A model generated the notes under the pieces. The model did not search any database. It had not been told where the DNA came from and worked only from the letters and a program-made list of their open reading frames with translations. Both the position numbers and the translations under genes were made by a program. From Sinomonas cellulolyticus (GTDB taxonomy: Bacteria > Actinomycetota > Actinomycetes > Actinomycetales > Micrococcaceae), in contig NZ_BNCM01000004.1 in the NCBI RefSeq assembly GCF_014656475.1, positions 248,001 to 312,000 of the forward strand: a DNA stretch of 64,000 bases, given 5' to 3'. Numbering within the stretch: position 1 is the first letter of the stretch; each line of letters starts with the position of its first letter. Positions 52,827-61,638 of the stretch are shown one piece after another.

Positions 52827-54526
52827 GCGAGGAACTCGGCACGGCATCGTCCCAGCGGACCGAGACCGTCCTGGACATCGACGAGCTCGAGGTCACGTTC
52901 GCCACCGACGCCGGGGACGTCCGGGCCGTCCGCGGTGTGAGCCTCGAAGTGCACGCGGGGGAGGTGGTCGCCGTCGTCGGGGAATCCGGCTCCGGCAAGA
53001 CCGTCACCGCCAAGACCATTCTCGGGCTCCTGCCCGAGACGGCGACGAGCTCCGGCGCCGTCGTCATCAACGGCCACAACGTCATCTCCATCAGCCCGGC
53101 CAGACTGCGTGAGCTCCGCGGCCGCGACGTCGCCATGGTGTTCCAGGAGCCGTCCACGGCACTCAACCCGGTCTTCACGGTCGGCTGGCAGATCGCCGAG
53201 GGCATCCGTGCCCACCACGGCCGCGACGGGAAGAAGGTCACCAAGAAGGAGGCCAAGGAGCGGGCCGTCGAAGCCCTGCGCAAGGTGGGCATCCCCGATC
53301 CGGAGAAGCGGGTCGACTACTACCCGCACCAGTTCTCGGGCGGCCAGAAGCAGCGCGTCGTCATCGCGGCCGCACTGGCCCTGGATCCCGAGCTCATCGT
53401 CGCCGACGAGCCCACGACGGCGCTCGACGTGACGGTCCAAGCCGAGATCCTCGAACTCCTGCGGGACCTCCGTGACCTCTACGGGACCTCGATCGTCCTC
53501 ATCACGCACAACATGGGCGTCGTCGCGGACCTCGCGGACCGCGTCGTCGTCATGTACCAGGGCGAGGTGGTCGAGGAGGCGCCGGCGAGGACGCTGTTCG
53601 CCTCGCCCCGGGAGGACTACACCCGCCGCCTGCTCGACGCCGTCCCGCACCTCGGGCGTGACTCGGCGTCCCAGGGCGCCACCGCGCGCCTGCGTCAGGA
53701 AGGCGAGGTCCTCGTCGAGGCGCGCGGGCTCGAGATCACCTACCCAGGCCGTCTCGGCACGCCGCCGTTCCGCGCCGTGCAGGACGTCTCGTTCACCGTG
53801 CGGGCTGGCGAGGTCTTCGGGCTCGTGGGCGAGTCGGGGTCGGGCAAGACGACGATCGGGCGCGCGATCGCGGGCCTGAACCGTGCCACGGGGGGAAGCC
53901 TGCGGGTGCTCGGCCACGAGATGGTGGGGTTCCGGGAGCGCCAGTTCCGGCCTCTGCGCAAGGACATCGGCTTCGTCTTCCAGGACCCGGCCGCATCCTT
54001 CAACCCCCAGCTGACCATCGGCGAGTGCATCGCGGAGCCCCTCACCGTCCACCTGGACCTGGGGAAGGCCGAGGTGCGGCGTCGGGTCGGGGAGCTGCTC
54101 GAATCAGTCCAGCTGCCCGCCGCCTACGCGGCGCGGTACCCCCACGAGCTCTCGGGGGGCCAGCGTCAGCGCGCGTCGCTCGCGCGGGCGCTGGCACTCG
54201 AGCCGAAGCTGCTCGTGGCCGATGAGCCGACCTCCGCGCTCGACGTGTCCGTCCAGGCGAAAGTACTCGAGCTGTTCCGTGAGATCCAGGCCGAGTTCGG
54301 GTTCGCGGCGCTGTTCATCAGCCACGACCTCGCGGTGGTGGACCAGCTCAGCCACTGGGTCGGCGTGCTCTACAAGGGCCGCATGGTCGAGCAGGGCATC
54401 GGAAGCCAGGTGATGGGCGCACCCCAGCACGACTACACGAAGCGCCTCATCGCGTCGCTGCCCGTGCCCGACCCCGTTGAGCAGGCCCAGCGCCGGGAGG
54501 CACACCGCGCCCTGCTCGGCCTGTAG
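52823..54526 (+). CDS. Peptide-type ABC transporter, fused dual ATP-binding protein (DppD-DppF)
   Basis: 567 residues with two complete ABC domains in one chain. Domain 1: Walker [40 protein letters not shown]. Domain 2 (from about residue 295): [39 protein letters not shown]. Each has the C-terminal peptide-transporter extension. The fusion replaces the separate DppD and DppF subunits. ATG overlaps the upstream stop (ATGA). Confidence 0.95.
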   Translation: MSEELGTASSQRTETVLDIDELEVTFATDAGDVRAVRGVSLEVHAGEVVAVVGESGSGKTVTAKTILGLLPETATSSGAVVINGHNVISISPARLRELRGRDVAMVFQEPSTALNPVFTVGWQIAEGIRAHHGRDGKKVTKKEAKERAVEALRKVGIPDPEKRVDYYPHQFSGGQKQRVVIAAALALDPELIVADEPTTALDVTVQAEILELLRDLRDLYGTSIVLITHNMGVVADLADRVVVMYQGEVVEEAPARTLFASPREDYTRRLLDAVPHLGRDSASQGATARLRQEGEVLVEARGLEITYPGRLGTPPFRAVQDVSFTVRAGEVFGLVGESGSGKTTIGRAIAGLNRATGGSLRVLGHEMVGFRERQFRPLRKDIGFVFQDPAASFNPQLTIGECIAEPLTVHLDLGKAEVRRRVGELLESVQLPAAYAARYPHELSGGQRQRASLARALALEPKLLVADEPTSALDVSVQAKVLELFREIQAEFGFAALFISHDLAVVDQLSHWVGVLYKGRMVEQGIGSQVMGAPQHDYTKRLIASLPVPDPVEQAQRREAHRALLGL

Positions 54527-54579
54527 CCGAGCGGACGTGGCCTCCCGCCCCAGGTCGGCGGGGGCCACGTCCGCTTCGG
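54527..54579 (+). terminator. Terminator after the peptide ABC operon
   Basis: GCGGACGTGGCC pairs with GGCCACGTCCGC and the inner CCCGCC with GGCGGG (one T bulge, 7-nt loop), core 54531-54574; CCGA/TCGG extends it. It starts at the stop codon. Confidence 0.85.
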
Positions 54580-54587
54580 GCGGCACC

Positions 54588-54593
54588 TAGACT
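54588..54593 (+). promoter_or_regulatory. -10 element of the chorismate mutase gene
   Basis: TAGACT, 7 nt, ATG at 54601; the upstream in-frame ATG 54595 begins one base after the hexamer and would be untranscribed. Confidence 0.5.
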
Positions 54594-54600
54594 GATGCCC

Positions 54601-55068
54601 ATGACCGAGCCGCGCCCCGACACCGACGCCGAGACGAACGAGACGACCAGGACCGCACCGGCGGCCACCTCTCAGCCCTACGATCCCGCGGCGAGCTCCC
54701 TCACAGGCCACGTCGACCCCGCCGTCATGGCGGAACTGCTGTCCATCCGCTCGAGCATCGACAACTTCGACGCGACGCTCGTGTACCTGCTCGCCGAACG
54801 GTTCAAGGTCACCCAGCGGGTCGGCTTCCTCAAGGCCAAGCACCACCTGCCTCCCGCGGACCCCACCCGCGAGGCGGCCCAGATCGCGCGGCTGCGCCGT
54901 CTGGCGGAGGAAGCGCAGCTCGATCCGGCGTTCGCCGAGAAGTTCCTCAACTTCATCATCAGCGAGGTCATCCGCCACCATCAGGCGATCGCCGAGGACC
55001 ACGGCCAGAGCCGGACGGGCCCGGAGGCACCCCGCGAGGAGGCGGCCCGCCCGGATTCCGGCGCGTGA
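54601..55068 (+). CDS. Chorismate mutase, AroQ class
   Basis: 155 residues. A disordered ~40-residue N terminus, then the helical AroQ core: ELLSIRSSIDNFDATLVYLLAERFKVTQRVG with the conserved RxxID and LLAxR, FLKAKHHLPPADPTREAAQI, and FLNFIISEVIRHHQ. Converts chorismate to prephenate for Phe/Tyr synthesis. No signal peptide, so the intracellular type. GTGA overlap with the next gene. Confidence 0.92.
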   Translation: MTEPRPDTDAETNETTRTAPAATSQPYDPAASSLTGHVDPAVMAELLSIRSSIDNFDATLVYLLAERFKVTQRVGFLKAKHHLPPADPTREAAQIARLRRLAEEAQLDPAFAEKFLNFIISEVIRHHQAIAEDHGQSRTGPEAPREEAARPDSGA

Positions 55069-56081
55069 CCGGGCAGGTCACGGCGACGGCCCTCGGCGAC
55101 TGGCCCGGCTCCGACCCGTTCGAGGCCGCCAAGGCAATCCGCGGAGAACTGGGCTCTCCCCATCTGCCCTTCCTGGCCGAGCTCCCGCAGCGGGGGGTGG
55201 GATCCGACGCCATCGGCCGGACAGCCTCGCTCCTGGTGGACCTGTACGCCGACGTGCAGCCGCACGGATGGCGGGTCGTGCCCCGGCCCGGCCGCGATGC
55301 GCAGCGCGCCCGGTCCTCGCTCGCGACGGACCTGAACGTGCTCGCCGACGTCGTGGGGTCCGAGGAGCGGAGTGCAGAGGACCTGCAGGTACGGATCGTC
55401 GGTCCGCTGAGCCTCATGGCGGCCCTCTACCTCCCCTCTGGCGAGCGGATCCTCGCCGACCACGGCGCGCGGCGGGATCTGGCGCAATCCCTCGCCGCCG
55501 GCGTCGTGCCCTTCCTCGAGCGCGTCTCGCGGGCGGTGCCCGGGGCGAGGCTCACCGTCCAGCTCGATGAGCCCGACGCCGCGCGCGTCCTCGGCGGCCT
55601 GCTCCCGACCGCAAGCGGGTACCGAACGCTCCGCTCGGTCCCAGGCGAGGAGGCGCGGGCGGCATGGGCAGTCGTCGCGGACGCGCTGCGCGATGCGGGG
55701 GCCGAGGCGGTGGTCGTGAACCTCCCGGCATGGGAGGCGCCGATCGGGCGCGTGCTGGCTGCCGGCGCGGATGGCGTCTCGCTTCCGCTGGCCGACCTGA
55801 CCGTCGCCCAGTGGGAGGAACTCGCGGGCGCCGTTGAGTCCGGTGCGCGCGTGTGGCTCGGAGCCCTCCCGGTCGAGACGGGAACCGTGGTCCGTACAGG
55901 TGAACTGGCAGAGCGGGTGGTGCGGCCCTGGCGGCAGCTCGGGCTCCCGTTCTCCGCGCTCGACGCCGTCCGGCTGGCGCCCGCGGGAAGCCTCGCCGAC
56001 CTCACACCCTCCCAGGCCACTGCATGCCTGGGCCGCGTGGTCACGCTCGCGGATGCCGTGAACCAGATCGCGCTCGGCTGA
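55065..56081 (+). CDS. MetE C-terminal-domain-like protein (UROD/MetE fold), probably not a methionine synthase
   Basis: 338 residues, related to cobalamin-independent methionine synthase (RIVGPLSLMAALYLPSGERILAD; LTVQLDEPDAARVL; GADGVSLPLADL). The zinc ligands of MetE (His-x-Cys and a later Cys) are not seen: the only cysteine is close to the C terminus (ATACLGRV). Homologues occur across actinobacteria as conserved hypotheticals. GTG start overlaps the chorismate mutase stop. Function unknown. Confidence 0.78.
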   Translation: MTGQVTATALGDWPGSDPFEAAKAIRGELGSPHLPFLAELPQRGVGSDAIGRTASLLVDLYADVQPHGWRVVPRPGRDAQRARSSLATDLNVLADVVGSEERSAEDLQVRIVGPLSLMAALYLPSGERILADHGARRDLAQSLAAGVVPFLERVSRAVPGARLTVQLDEPDAARVLGGLLPTASGYRTLRSVPGEEARAAWAVVADALRDAGAEAVVVNLPAWEAPIGRVLAAGADGVSLPLADLTVAQWEELAGAVESGARVWLGALPVETGTVVRTGELAERVVRPWRQLGLPFSALDAVRLAPAGSLADLTPSQATACLGRVVTLADAVNQIALG

Positions 56082-56164
56082 CCCGGAACTCGTGGCGCCT
56101 GGAGGACCGGCGGCCCCCGGGAGTGTGCGCCCCTGGTGCCGCGTGCGGGCTCGGGTGCGCCGTC

Positions 56165-57046
56165 TCAGCCCCGCCGGCGCAGGTGCTCCTCGGCGAGGGC
56201 GTCCATCTCCTCGTCGCTGAGACGGTCATAGGAGGCGGCCTCGCGGCGGTCACTGCGTGAGAAGCGCACGAACATGAGGATGATCACCGGGACGTCCACC
56301 GCCTCGGCGATGAACCACAGGAGGTCTCCCGCGAGCTGCTGGTCCCGCAGCGGCGAGGGGAACCATCCCGGGACGCCGGCCGCCCAGGTTGTCACGCCGT
56401 CGAGCACCGTGGGGCTGAGCCGGATGAAGATCCCGGGGATCGCATCGGCGAGCAGTTCGATGAACACGTAGACGAACTCGACCACGATGAAGGCGCTCGA
56501 GCGCTCGAACGAGTCGGCCTCCGTCAGCGGAAGCGCGAGGATGAGGCCGATGAGCGGGGCGGCGATGCTCAGGATTCCGCTGAGCACCGGATCCGTCCGG
56601 TAGAGGTAGAACATCGGTGTCAGGAAGCTGCCGAAGAGGATCAGGCCCACGACCGGCGCCACGAACGCATTGCCGATCGTGCGCACGGCGCGGCTGGCCA
56701 TGATTCGCTCAAGCCGTGCTCGTCCCGTCGCGCCCAGAGTGGCCCGTGCGAGCCCGAGGGGCTGCCCCAGGCCCGCGAGGAGGGGCACCACGAAGAACAT
56801 GAGCGCGATCTTGAGCGTGAACGCCCAGCGCAGCTCGGAGTAGGCGCCGAGGAAGCCGCACGCGAGCACGAGGTAGGGCAGGAGGCCCAGCAGGTAGAAG
56901 CACAGGATGCGCCACCGAGGCCAGGGGCTCCCGGCGCGTCGCGCTCGCCGCAGCCCCACCCCGTACAGGACGCCTGCCGCCAAGGCGAGGACTACGGCTG
57001 CCGGGTCGAGGGCTGCCGAGGTCAGGACGGTGGGGAGGGGAGGCAC
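56165..57046 (-). CDS. CtaG-like (cytochrome c oxidase assembly, caa3-type) membrane protein
   Basis: 293 residues, seven or so membrane segments. GVLYGVGLRRARRAGSPWPRWRILCFYLLG at the N terminus and the later WFIAEAVDVPVIILMFVRFSRSDRREA match the CtaG_caa3 family, involved in copper delivery or oxidase assembly; the copper-ligand role is known for relatives, not shown here. GTG 57046 has TATGCT 6 nt upstream on the minus strand, a leaderless arrangement. Divergent from mtrA. Confidence 0.85.
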   Translation of the reverse strand: MPPLPTVLTSAALDPAAVVLALAAGVLYGVGLRRARRAGSPWPRWRILCFYLLGLLPYLVLACGFLGAYSELRWAFTLKIALMFFVVPLLAGLGQPLGLARATLGATGRARLERIMASRAVRTIGNAFVAPVVGLILFGSFLTPMFYLYRTDPVLSGILSIAAPLIGLILALPLTEADSFERSSAFIVVEFVYVFIELLADAIPGIFIRLSPTVLDGVTTWAAGVPGWFPSPLRDQQLAGDLLWFIAEAVDVPVIILMFVRFSRSDRREAASYDRLSDEEMDALAEEHLRRRG

Positions 57047-57052
57047 GGCCGG

Positions 57053-57058
57053 AGCATA
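57053..57058 (-). promoter_or_regulatory. -10 element of the CtaG-like gene
   Basis: Minus-strand TATGCT, 6 nt, GTG at 57046. Confidence 0.45.
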
Positions 57059-57141
57059 GTCCCCCTGTCTGGGATTCGGCTGGAAGGCGGACGGCTGCCG
57101 TCCTCGGTGATGCGCCTTCCGCGACCCGATCCGCCCGACGA

Positions 57142-57147
57142 CTAGAA
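57142..57147 (+). promoter_or_regulatory. Candidate -10 of the mtrAB operon
   Basis: TAGAAT, implying a leader of about 50 nt ending in GGGGGAG before mtrA; unlike most neighbours this transcript would carry a Shine-Dalgarno. Confidence 0.45.
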
Positions 57148-57205
57148 TGGATCAAACCCGTACTGGACGCGGGGATCGCACAGATGTTGGGGGAGAGTGG
57201 AAGGC

Positions 57206-57880
57206 ATGAAGGCACGCATTCTGGTCGTCGACGACGATGAGGCCCTGGCCGAGATGATCGGCATCGTCCTGCGCAACGACGGCTTCGAGCCCGTCTTCTG
57301 CGCCGACGGCGCGCAGGCGCCGGATGCGTTCCGGGTGCAGCGTCCGGACCTCGTGCTGCTCGACCTCATGCTCCCCGGCCTGGACGGCATCGAGGTCTGC
57401 CGCCAGATCCGCTCCGAGTCCGACGTGCCGATCGTGATGCTCACGGCGAAGTCCGATACGTCGGACGTGGTCCGAGGACTTGAGTCGGGCGCGGACGACT
57501 ACGTGCCCAAGCCGTTCAAGCCCGCAGAGCTCGTCGCCCGGGTCCGTGCCAGGCTGCGTCCGGGCGACACGAAGGCACCGGAAACCCTCCGCATCGGCGA
57601 GGTCACCATCGACGTCGCCGGGCACACCGTCAAGCGCGGCGACGAGTACATCTCCCTCACGCCGCTCGAGTTCGACCTGCTCGTAGCGCTTGCGCGCAAG
57701 CCGTGGCAGGTGTTCACCCGCGAGCTGCTCCTCGAGCAGGTCTGGGGCTACCGCCACGCTGCCGACACGCGGCTCGTGAACGTCCACGTCCAGCGCCTGC
57801 GCTCGAAGATCGAGCGTGACCCGGAAGCGCCCGAGGTGGTCCTCACGGTGCGCGGCGTCGGGTACAAGGCAGGCGCCTGA
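57206..57880 (+). CDS. mtrA: OmpR-type DNA-binding response regulator MtrA
   Basis: 224 residues. Receiver domain with acidic pocket (VVDDDE), phospho-acceptor Asp53 in LLDLMLPGLDG, Thr/Lys switch (MLTAKSD, KPFKPAELVARV); winged-helix C-terminal domain (ISLTPLEFDLLVALARKPWQVFTRE; HVQRLRSKIERDPEAPEVVLTVRGVGYKAG). MtrA controls cell-wall, division and replication genes in actinobacteria. ATG 57206 is preferred over GTG 57197 by Shine-Dalgarno spacing and homologue start. Confidence 0.95.
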   Translation: MKARILVVDDDEALAEMIGIVLRNDGFEPVFCADGAQAPDAFRVQRPDLVLLDLMLPGLDGIEVCRQIRSESDVPIVMLTAKSDTSDVVRGLESGADDYVPKPFKPAELVARVRARLRPGDTKAPETLRIGEVTIDVAGHTVKRGDEYISLTPLEFDLLVALARKPWQVFTRELLLEQVWGYRHAADTRLVNVHVQRLRSKIERDPEAPEVVLTVRGVGYKAGA

Positions 57881-57927
57881 GCCGCTGAGCCGCGCCCGCC
57901 GGGGCGCTTCTTTCAAAGACAGGACCC

Positions 57928-59826
57928 ATGGACACCGAGCAGGACCACCGCACGCCGCCGGCCGCCGGCCACGACGAGGCGGGACGCGCCACCGCAGCGG
58001 CGGGCAACGCCGTCGTGCGCCTGAGGCGGTGGGCCCGGCGGGCGCGGCTCCGCGACCGGGCACGCATTGCGGTGAAGCGAGCGCGAGTCCTCGCCTACCG
58101 GGGCGCCCGTGCCGCCCTCCGCGCCGGGCGGGCCGTCGGCCCGGGTCTGGCCGCGTTGCGCGGAGCGTTCGCACGCCGCTGGCGTCGGTCGCTGCAGTTC
58201 CGGACTGTGCTCATCACGCTCGTGCTCACCTTCGTTTCCTTCATGGCGGTCGGTGCGTACCTGTCGAACCAGATCGCGAACAACCTGTTCCAGGAGCGGC
58301 TCACCCAGGCCGAGGTGCAGACCCGGCAGTCGGTCCAACAGGTCCAGGAGACGTTCGACGGCGCGCAGGTCACCGACCAGCAGGGTGTCCTCAAACTCGT
58401 CAACGACACCCTGAACCAGCTCGAGGCGCGAGAGTCCGGCACGCCGCGCCAATACGTCTTCCTCGCCGTGCCCAACCAGGACCAGCCCCGCAACCGCTGG
58501 GTCGACTCGCGCGCCTCCTACCTGCGGACCGAGAACGACATCCCGCAGGCCCTCCGCGACGCTGTCCAGCACTCGCAGCAGGAGCAGTACTGGCAGTCCA
58601 TCCCGCTCACCGTCGACAACCGGGTGCACCCGGCCATTGCCGTGGGCAACAAGGTCAGCTTCGGCGGGACGGTCTACGAGCTGTATCTCATCTATGACAT
58701 CGACAGCGCCCAGCAGACCCTGGACGACATGCAGAACGTGCTGTGGTTCGGCGGCCTCTTCCTCCTGCTCCTCATCGGCGCGATCACGTGGATCGTCACC
58801 CGCAACGTCGTGTCCCCGGTGAGCCACGCGGCAGCGGTCTCGGAGAAGCTCGCCGCGGGACAGCTCGAAGAGCGCATGGCGGTCGAGGGCGAGGACGAGG
58901 TAGCCCGGCTCGGCGCCTCGTTCAACCACATGGCGGCGAACCTGCAGGAGCAGATCAACGCGCTCGCGAACCTCTCGCGTATGCAGCAGCGGTTCGTCTC
59001 GGACGTGAGCCACGAGCTGCGCACGCCGCTGACGACCGTTCGGATGGCAGCCGAGGTCCTCTACGACGCGCGCGAGGAGTTCAACCCCGTGACCAAGCGC
59101 TCCGCCGAACTGCTCTACAACCAGGTCGAGCGCTTCCAGGCGCTCCTGAACGACCTGCTGGAGATCTCCCGCTTCGACGCCGGCGCAGCCGTCCTCGACG
59201 CGGAGCCCGTCGACCTCATTCCCGTGGTCCGGGGCGTGATCGAGGGCGCGGCGCCTATTGCGGCCGCCTCCGGCTCCGAGGTCCGCTTCTACACCCGCAC
59301 GCCCAGCATCGTCGTGGACATGGACGACCGGCGGATCGAGCGCGTGCTGCGCAACCTCCTCCTCAACGCGCTCGAGCATGGGGAGGGGCGCCCGGTGGAG
59401 GTGTTCGTCGCGGCCAACGCGGAGTCGGTCGGCGTGTCAGTCCGAGATCACGGCATCGGCATGTCGCCGTCCGAGGCGGCGCGTGTGTTCGACCGGTTCT
59501 GGCGCGCCGACCCTGCCCGCGCGCGCACGACGGGCGGCTCGGGCCTTGGCCTCTCGATTGCGACCGAGGACGTGAAGCTGCACGGGGGCTGGCTCCAGGC
59601 GTGGGGCAGGCCCGGCGAGGGCTCGTGCTTCCGCATGACGCTTCCGCTGCGTTCCGGCGGTGCCATCATCGAGTCACCGGTCGCCCTCGAGCCGGCCGGG
59701 GGCGACGTCGTGCTCGTCGAGGAGCAGGCGACGCGCGCCGTCATGCTCGGCTCCGTCCAGCTCCCACAGCGCCGGGTGGCGCCGTCCGCTGCGCCTTCCG
59801 GTGCCGAGAAGCGGGAGGAACCATGA
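57928..59826 (+). CDS. mtrB: Sensor histidine kinase MtrB
   Basis: 632 residues. An Arg/Ala-rich cytoplasmic N terminus, TM1 about 92-113 (VLITLVLTFVSFMAVGAYL), an extracellular sensor region, TM2 about 272-292 (GGLFLLLLIGAITWIV), HAMP, then dimerisation domain with His362 in SDVSHELRTPLTTV, and ATPase motifs NLLLNALEHGEG, DHGIGM, GGSGLGLSIA. Phosphorylates MtrA. A ~60-residue C-terminal tail is unassigned. Stop overlaps lpqB (ATGA). Confidence 0.95.
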   Translation: MDTEQDHRTPPAAGHDEAGRATAAAGNAVVRLRRWARRARLRDRARIAVKRARVLAYRGARAALRAGRAVGPGLAALRGAFARRWRRSLQFRTVLITLVLTFVSFMAVGAYLSNQIANNLFQERLTQAEVQTRQSVQQVQETFDGAQVTDQQGVLKLVNDTLNQLEARESGTPRQYVFLAVPNQDQPRNRWVDSRASYLRTENDIPQALRDAVQHSQQEQYWQSIPLTVDNRVHPAIAVGNKVSFGGTVYELYLIYDIDSAQQTLDDMQNVLWFGGLFLLLLIGAITWIVTRNVVSPVSHAAAVSEKLAAGQLEERMAVEGEDEVARLGASFNHMAANLQEQINALANLSRMQQRFVSDVSHELRTPLTTVRMAAEVLYDAREEFNPVTKRSAELLYNQVERFQALLNDLLEISRFDAGAAVLDAEPVDLIPVVRGVIEGAAPIAAASGSEVRFYTRTPSIVVDMDDRRIERVLRNLLLNALEHGEGRPVEVFVAANAESVGVSVRDHGIGMSPSEAARVFDRFWRADPARARTTGGSGLGLSIATEDVKLHGGWLQAWGRPGEGSCFRMTLPLRSGGAIIESPVALEPAGGDVVLVEEQATRAVMLGSVQLPQRRVAPSAAPSGAEKREEP

Positions 59827-61538
59827 GCCGGGCCATGCGCGCGCTGTGCGCCGCGCTGCTCGCTGTCGTGGTGCTCGCCGGCTGCGCCCAGATCCCCACC
59901 AACAGCGCCGTGGGCAAGAGCAAGGACAGCGCCGTCACGCTCGGCAACGCGCCCCAGTACAGCCCGCCCGGGCCGCGCGACGGCGCCACCCCGCAGGCGA
60001 TCATCGACGGCTTCTTCAACGCCGGGAGCGGCTACCAGAACGACTTCACGGTGGCGCGCCAGTTCCTTGCGCCGGCCCAGGCCGTCTCGTGGAAGCCGAG
60101 CAACCGCACGCTCGTGTACCGCGGCAGCCCCACGGTGGTGTCCACCGGCCAGGAGAACGAGTACCGGTACGAGTTCGACCTCGCGTACTCGGTGGATGCC
60201 GCTGGCATCGCCACTCCGTTCCCGGCCGGGACGAAGGAGCACATCGACGTCTCCCTGGCCCAGGTGGACGGGCAGTGGCGCCTGTCCAAGATCCCCGACG
60301 GGACGGCCATCCCCGAGGCCACCTTCAAGGACCTCTACAAGCCCTTCGCGCTGTACTTCTATGACCCTTCGTTCACAACCCTTGTCCCAGACGTCCGATG
60401 GTTCATCGACAACTCCGGGGTCGCGAAGTCCCTCGTGAGCGCGCTCATCGCCGGGCCTGCTCCCTACCTGCGATCGGCGGTGGCCACGGCGTTCCCGCAG
60501 GGCATCCGGCTCGAGCGGGAGTCCGTGCCGATCGTGGACAACACAGCACAGGTCGACCTCACCGCCGAGCTCCGGGATGCTTCCTTCACCGACCGGCAGC
60601 GCATGCACAGCCAGCTCGTGCGCACCTTCTCGGGCATCAGCTCTGTGGTCGGGGTGACCCTGCAGACCAACCAGAACGACGTGGCGCTCGAGGACCCGAC
60701 GACCGGCAAGACCGCGCCGGCTCCCGTTGTGGACCCGAAGGTCCCCGCGTGGCAGATCGGCGTGGCCGGCGGTGAACTCGTCCAGTACGCGAACCGTCAG
60801 GCGACGCGGATCGACGGCCTGCGCAGCGTCGCCCCGTACGGGCCGCACGAGGCTGCCGCTGCCGTCTCGCAGCACCTCTTCGCGTTCATCGGCGACGGCC
60901 CCGCGCTGTACTCGGCCATGCCCAACGAGGCCCCGCGGCACCTCGACTCGCGGGCGACGCTCAGCCCTCCGTCCATCAGCCCGTTCGACTGGATCTGGAC
61001 TGCCGGGCCCGGGGCCGACGGCGCCACCGAAGTGGTGGCCTACAAGCCCGCGGGCGTTGCTGAGGGGGCCGAGGTGCCGAAGGTCGTGCTCAAGCCCGCG
61101 TGGCTCTCCGGCCGCACCGTCGAGGACCTCCGGATCTCGCGCGACGGCACACGGGCCCTCGTCCTCTCCACCCAGAGCGGCACGACGGTCCTGCAGCTCG
61201 CCGGCGTGGTCCGCGCCGCGGACGGCACGCCCCGCGACCTCACGACGCCGATCACGCTCACCACGACCGAGAAGAACCCGCGACGGGCCGTCTGGGTCGA
61301 CGAGGCGACTGTCCTCGTCTCGGGGATCTCCTCCGGTGACGCCATCACTCCCGAGCTCGTCTCGCTCAAGGGCGGCGACCCCCGCCAGCTTCCACCCTTG
61401 GCGGGGATCCAGGCCATCTCCGCCGGGAACGGCGAACAGGAGATCTATGCCCAGACCCCCGCGGGGGTCTTCCTGCTGGCCCGGACCACGTGGACCGAGC
61501 TCGGCAAGGGGGTCGAGGGGCCGTCCTTCCCAGGATGA
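59823..61538 (+). CDS. lpqB: Lipoprotein LpqB, modulator of MtrAB
   Basis: 571 residues. Lipobox VVLAGC with Cys21, so membrane-anchored. GerMN domain around 180-300 (VRWFIDNSGVAKSLVSALIAGPAPYL; QVDLTAELRDASFTDRQR) and a C-terminal beta-propeller-like LpqB domain. In mycobacteria and relatives LpqB interacts with the MtrB sensor domain and tunes signalling. Position directly after mtrB is conserved. Confidence 0.93.
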   Translation: MSRAMRALCAALLAVVVLAGCAQIPTNSAVGKSKDSAVTLGNAPQYSPPGPRDGATPQAIIDGFFNAGSGYQNDFTVARQFLAPAQAVSWKPSNRTLVYRGSPTVVSTGQENEYRYEFDLAYSVDAAGIATPFPAGTKEHIDVSLAQVDGQWRLSKIPDGTAIPEATFKDLYKPFALYFYDPSFTTLVPDVRWFIDNSGVAKSLVSALIAGPAPYLRSAVATAFPQGIRLERESVPIVDNTAQVDLTAELRDASFTDRQRMHSQLVRTFSGISSVVGVTLQTNQNDVALEDPTTGKTAPAPVVDPKVPAWQIGVAGGELVQYANRQATRIDGLRSVAPYGPHEAAAAVSQHLFAFIGDGPALYSAMPNEAPRHLDSRATLSPPSISPFDWIWTAGPGADGATEVVAYKPAGVAEGAEVPKVVLKPAWLSGRTVEDLRISRDGTRALVLSTQSGTTVLQLAGVVRAADGTPRDLTTPITLTTTEKNPRRAVWVDEATVLVSGISSGDAITPELVSLKGGDPRQLPPLAGIQAISAGNGEQEIYAQTPAGVFLLARTTWTELGKGVEGPSFPG

Positions 61539-61586
61539 TGCCGCGCGCCAGCCCTGCGGTTCGTGGTGTGCATCAGGCATTGTCCA

Positions 61587-61598
61587 CATGGCGCCATG
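61587..61598. promoter_or_regulatory. Perfect 12-bp palindrome before the comF-type gene
   Basis: CATGGCGCCATG, flanked by CCA and GTGG, in the 100-bp gap between lpqB and the ComF-family gene; a possible protein-binding site. Confidence 0.3.
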
Positions 61599-61638
61599 GT
61601 GGGTGGCGCGTGGCGCTGGGGATCGCGAAGCTGGCCCC

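Noticed and set aside
54595..54600. ATG at 54595 as the chorismate mutase start
   Set aside because: It begins one base after the TAGACT hexamer; ATG 54601 is 7 nt after it, matching the other leaderless starts. No Shine-Dalgarno favours 54595.
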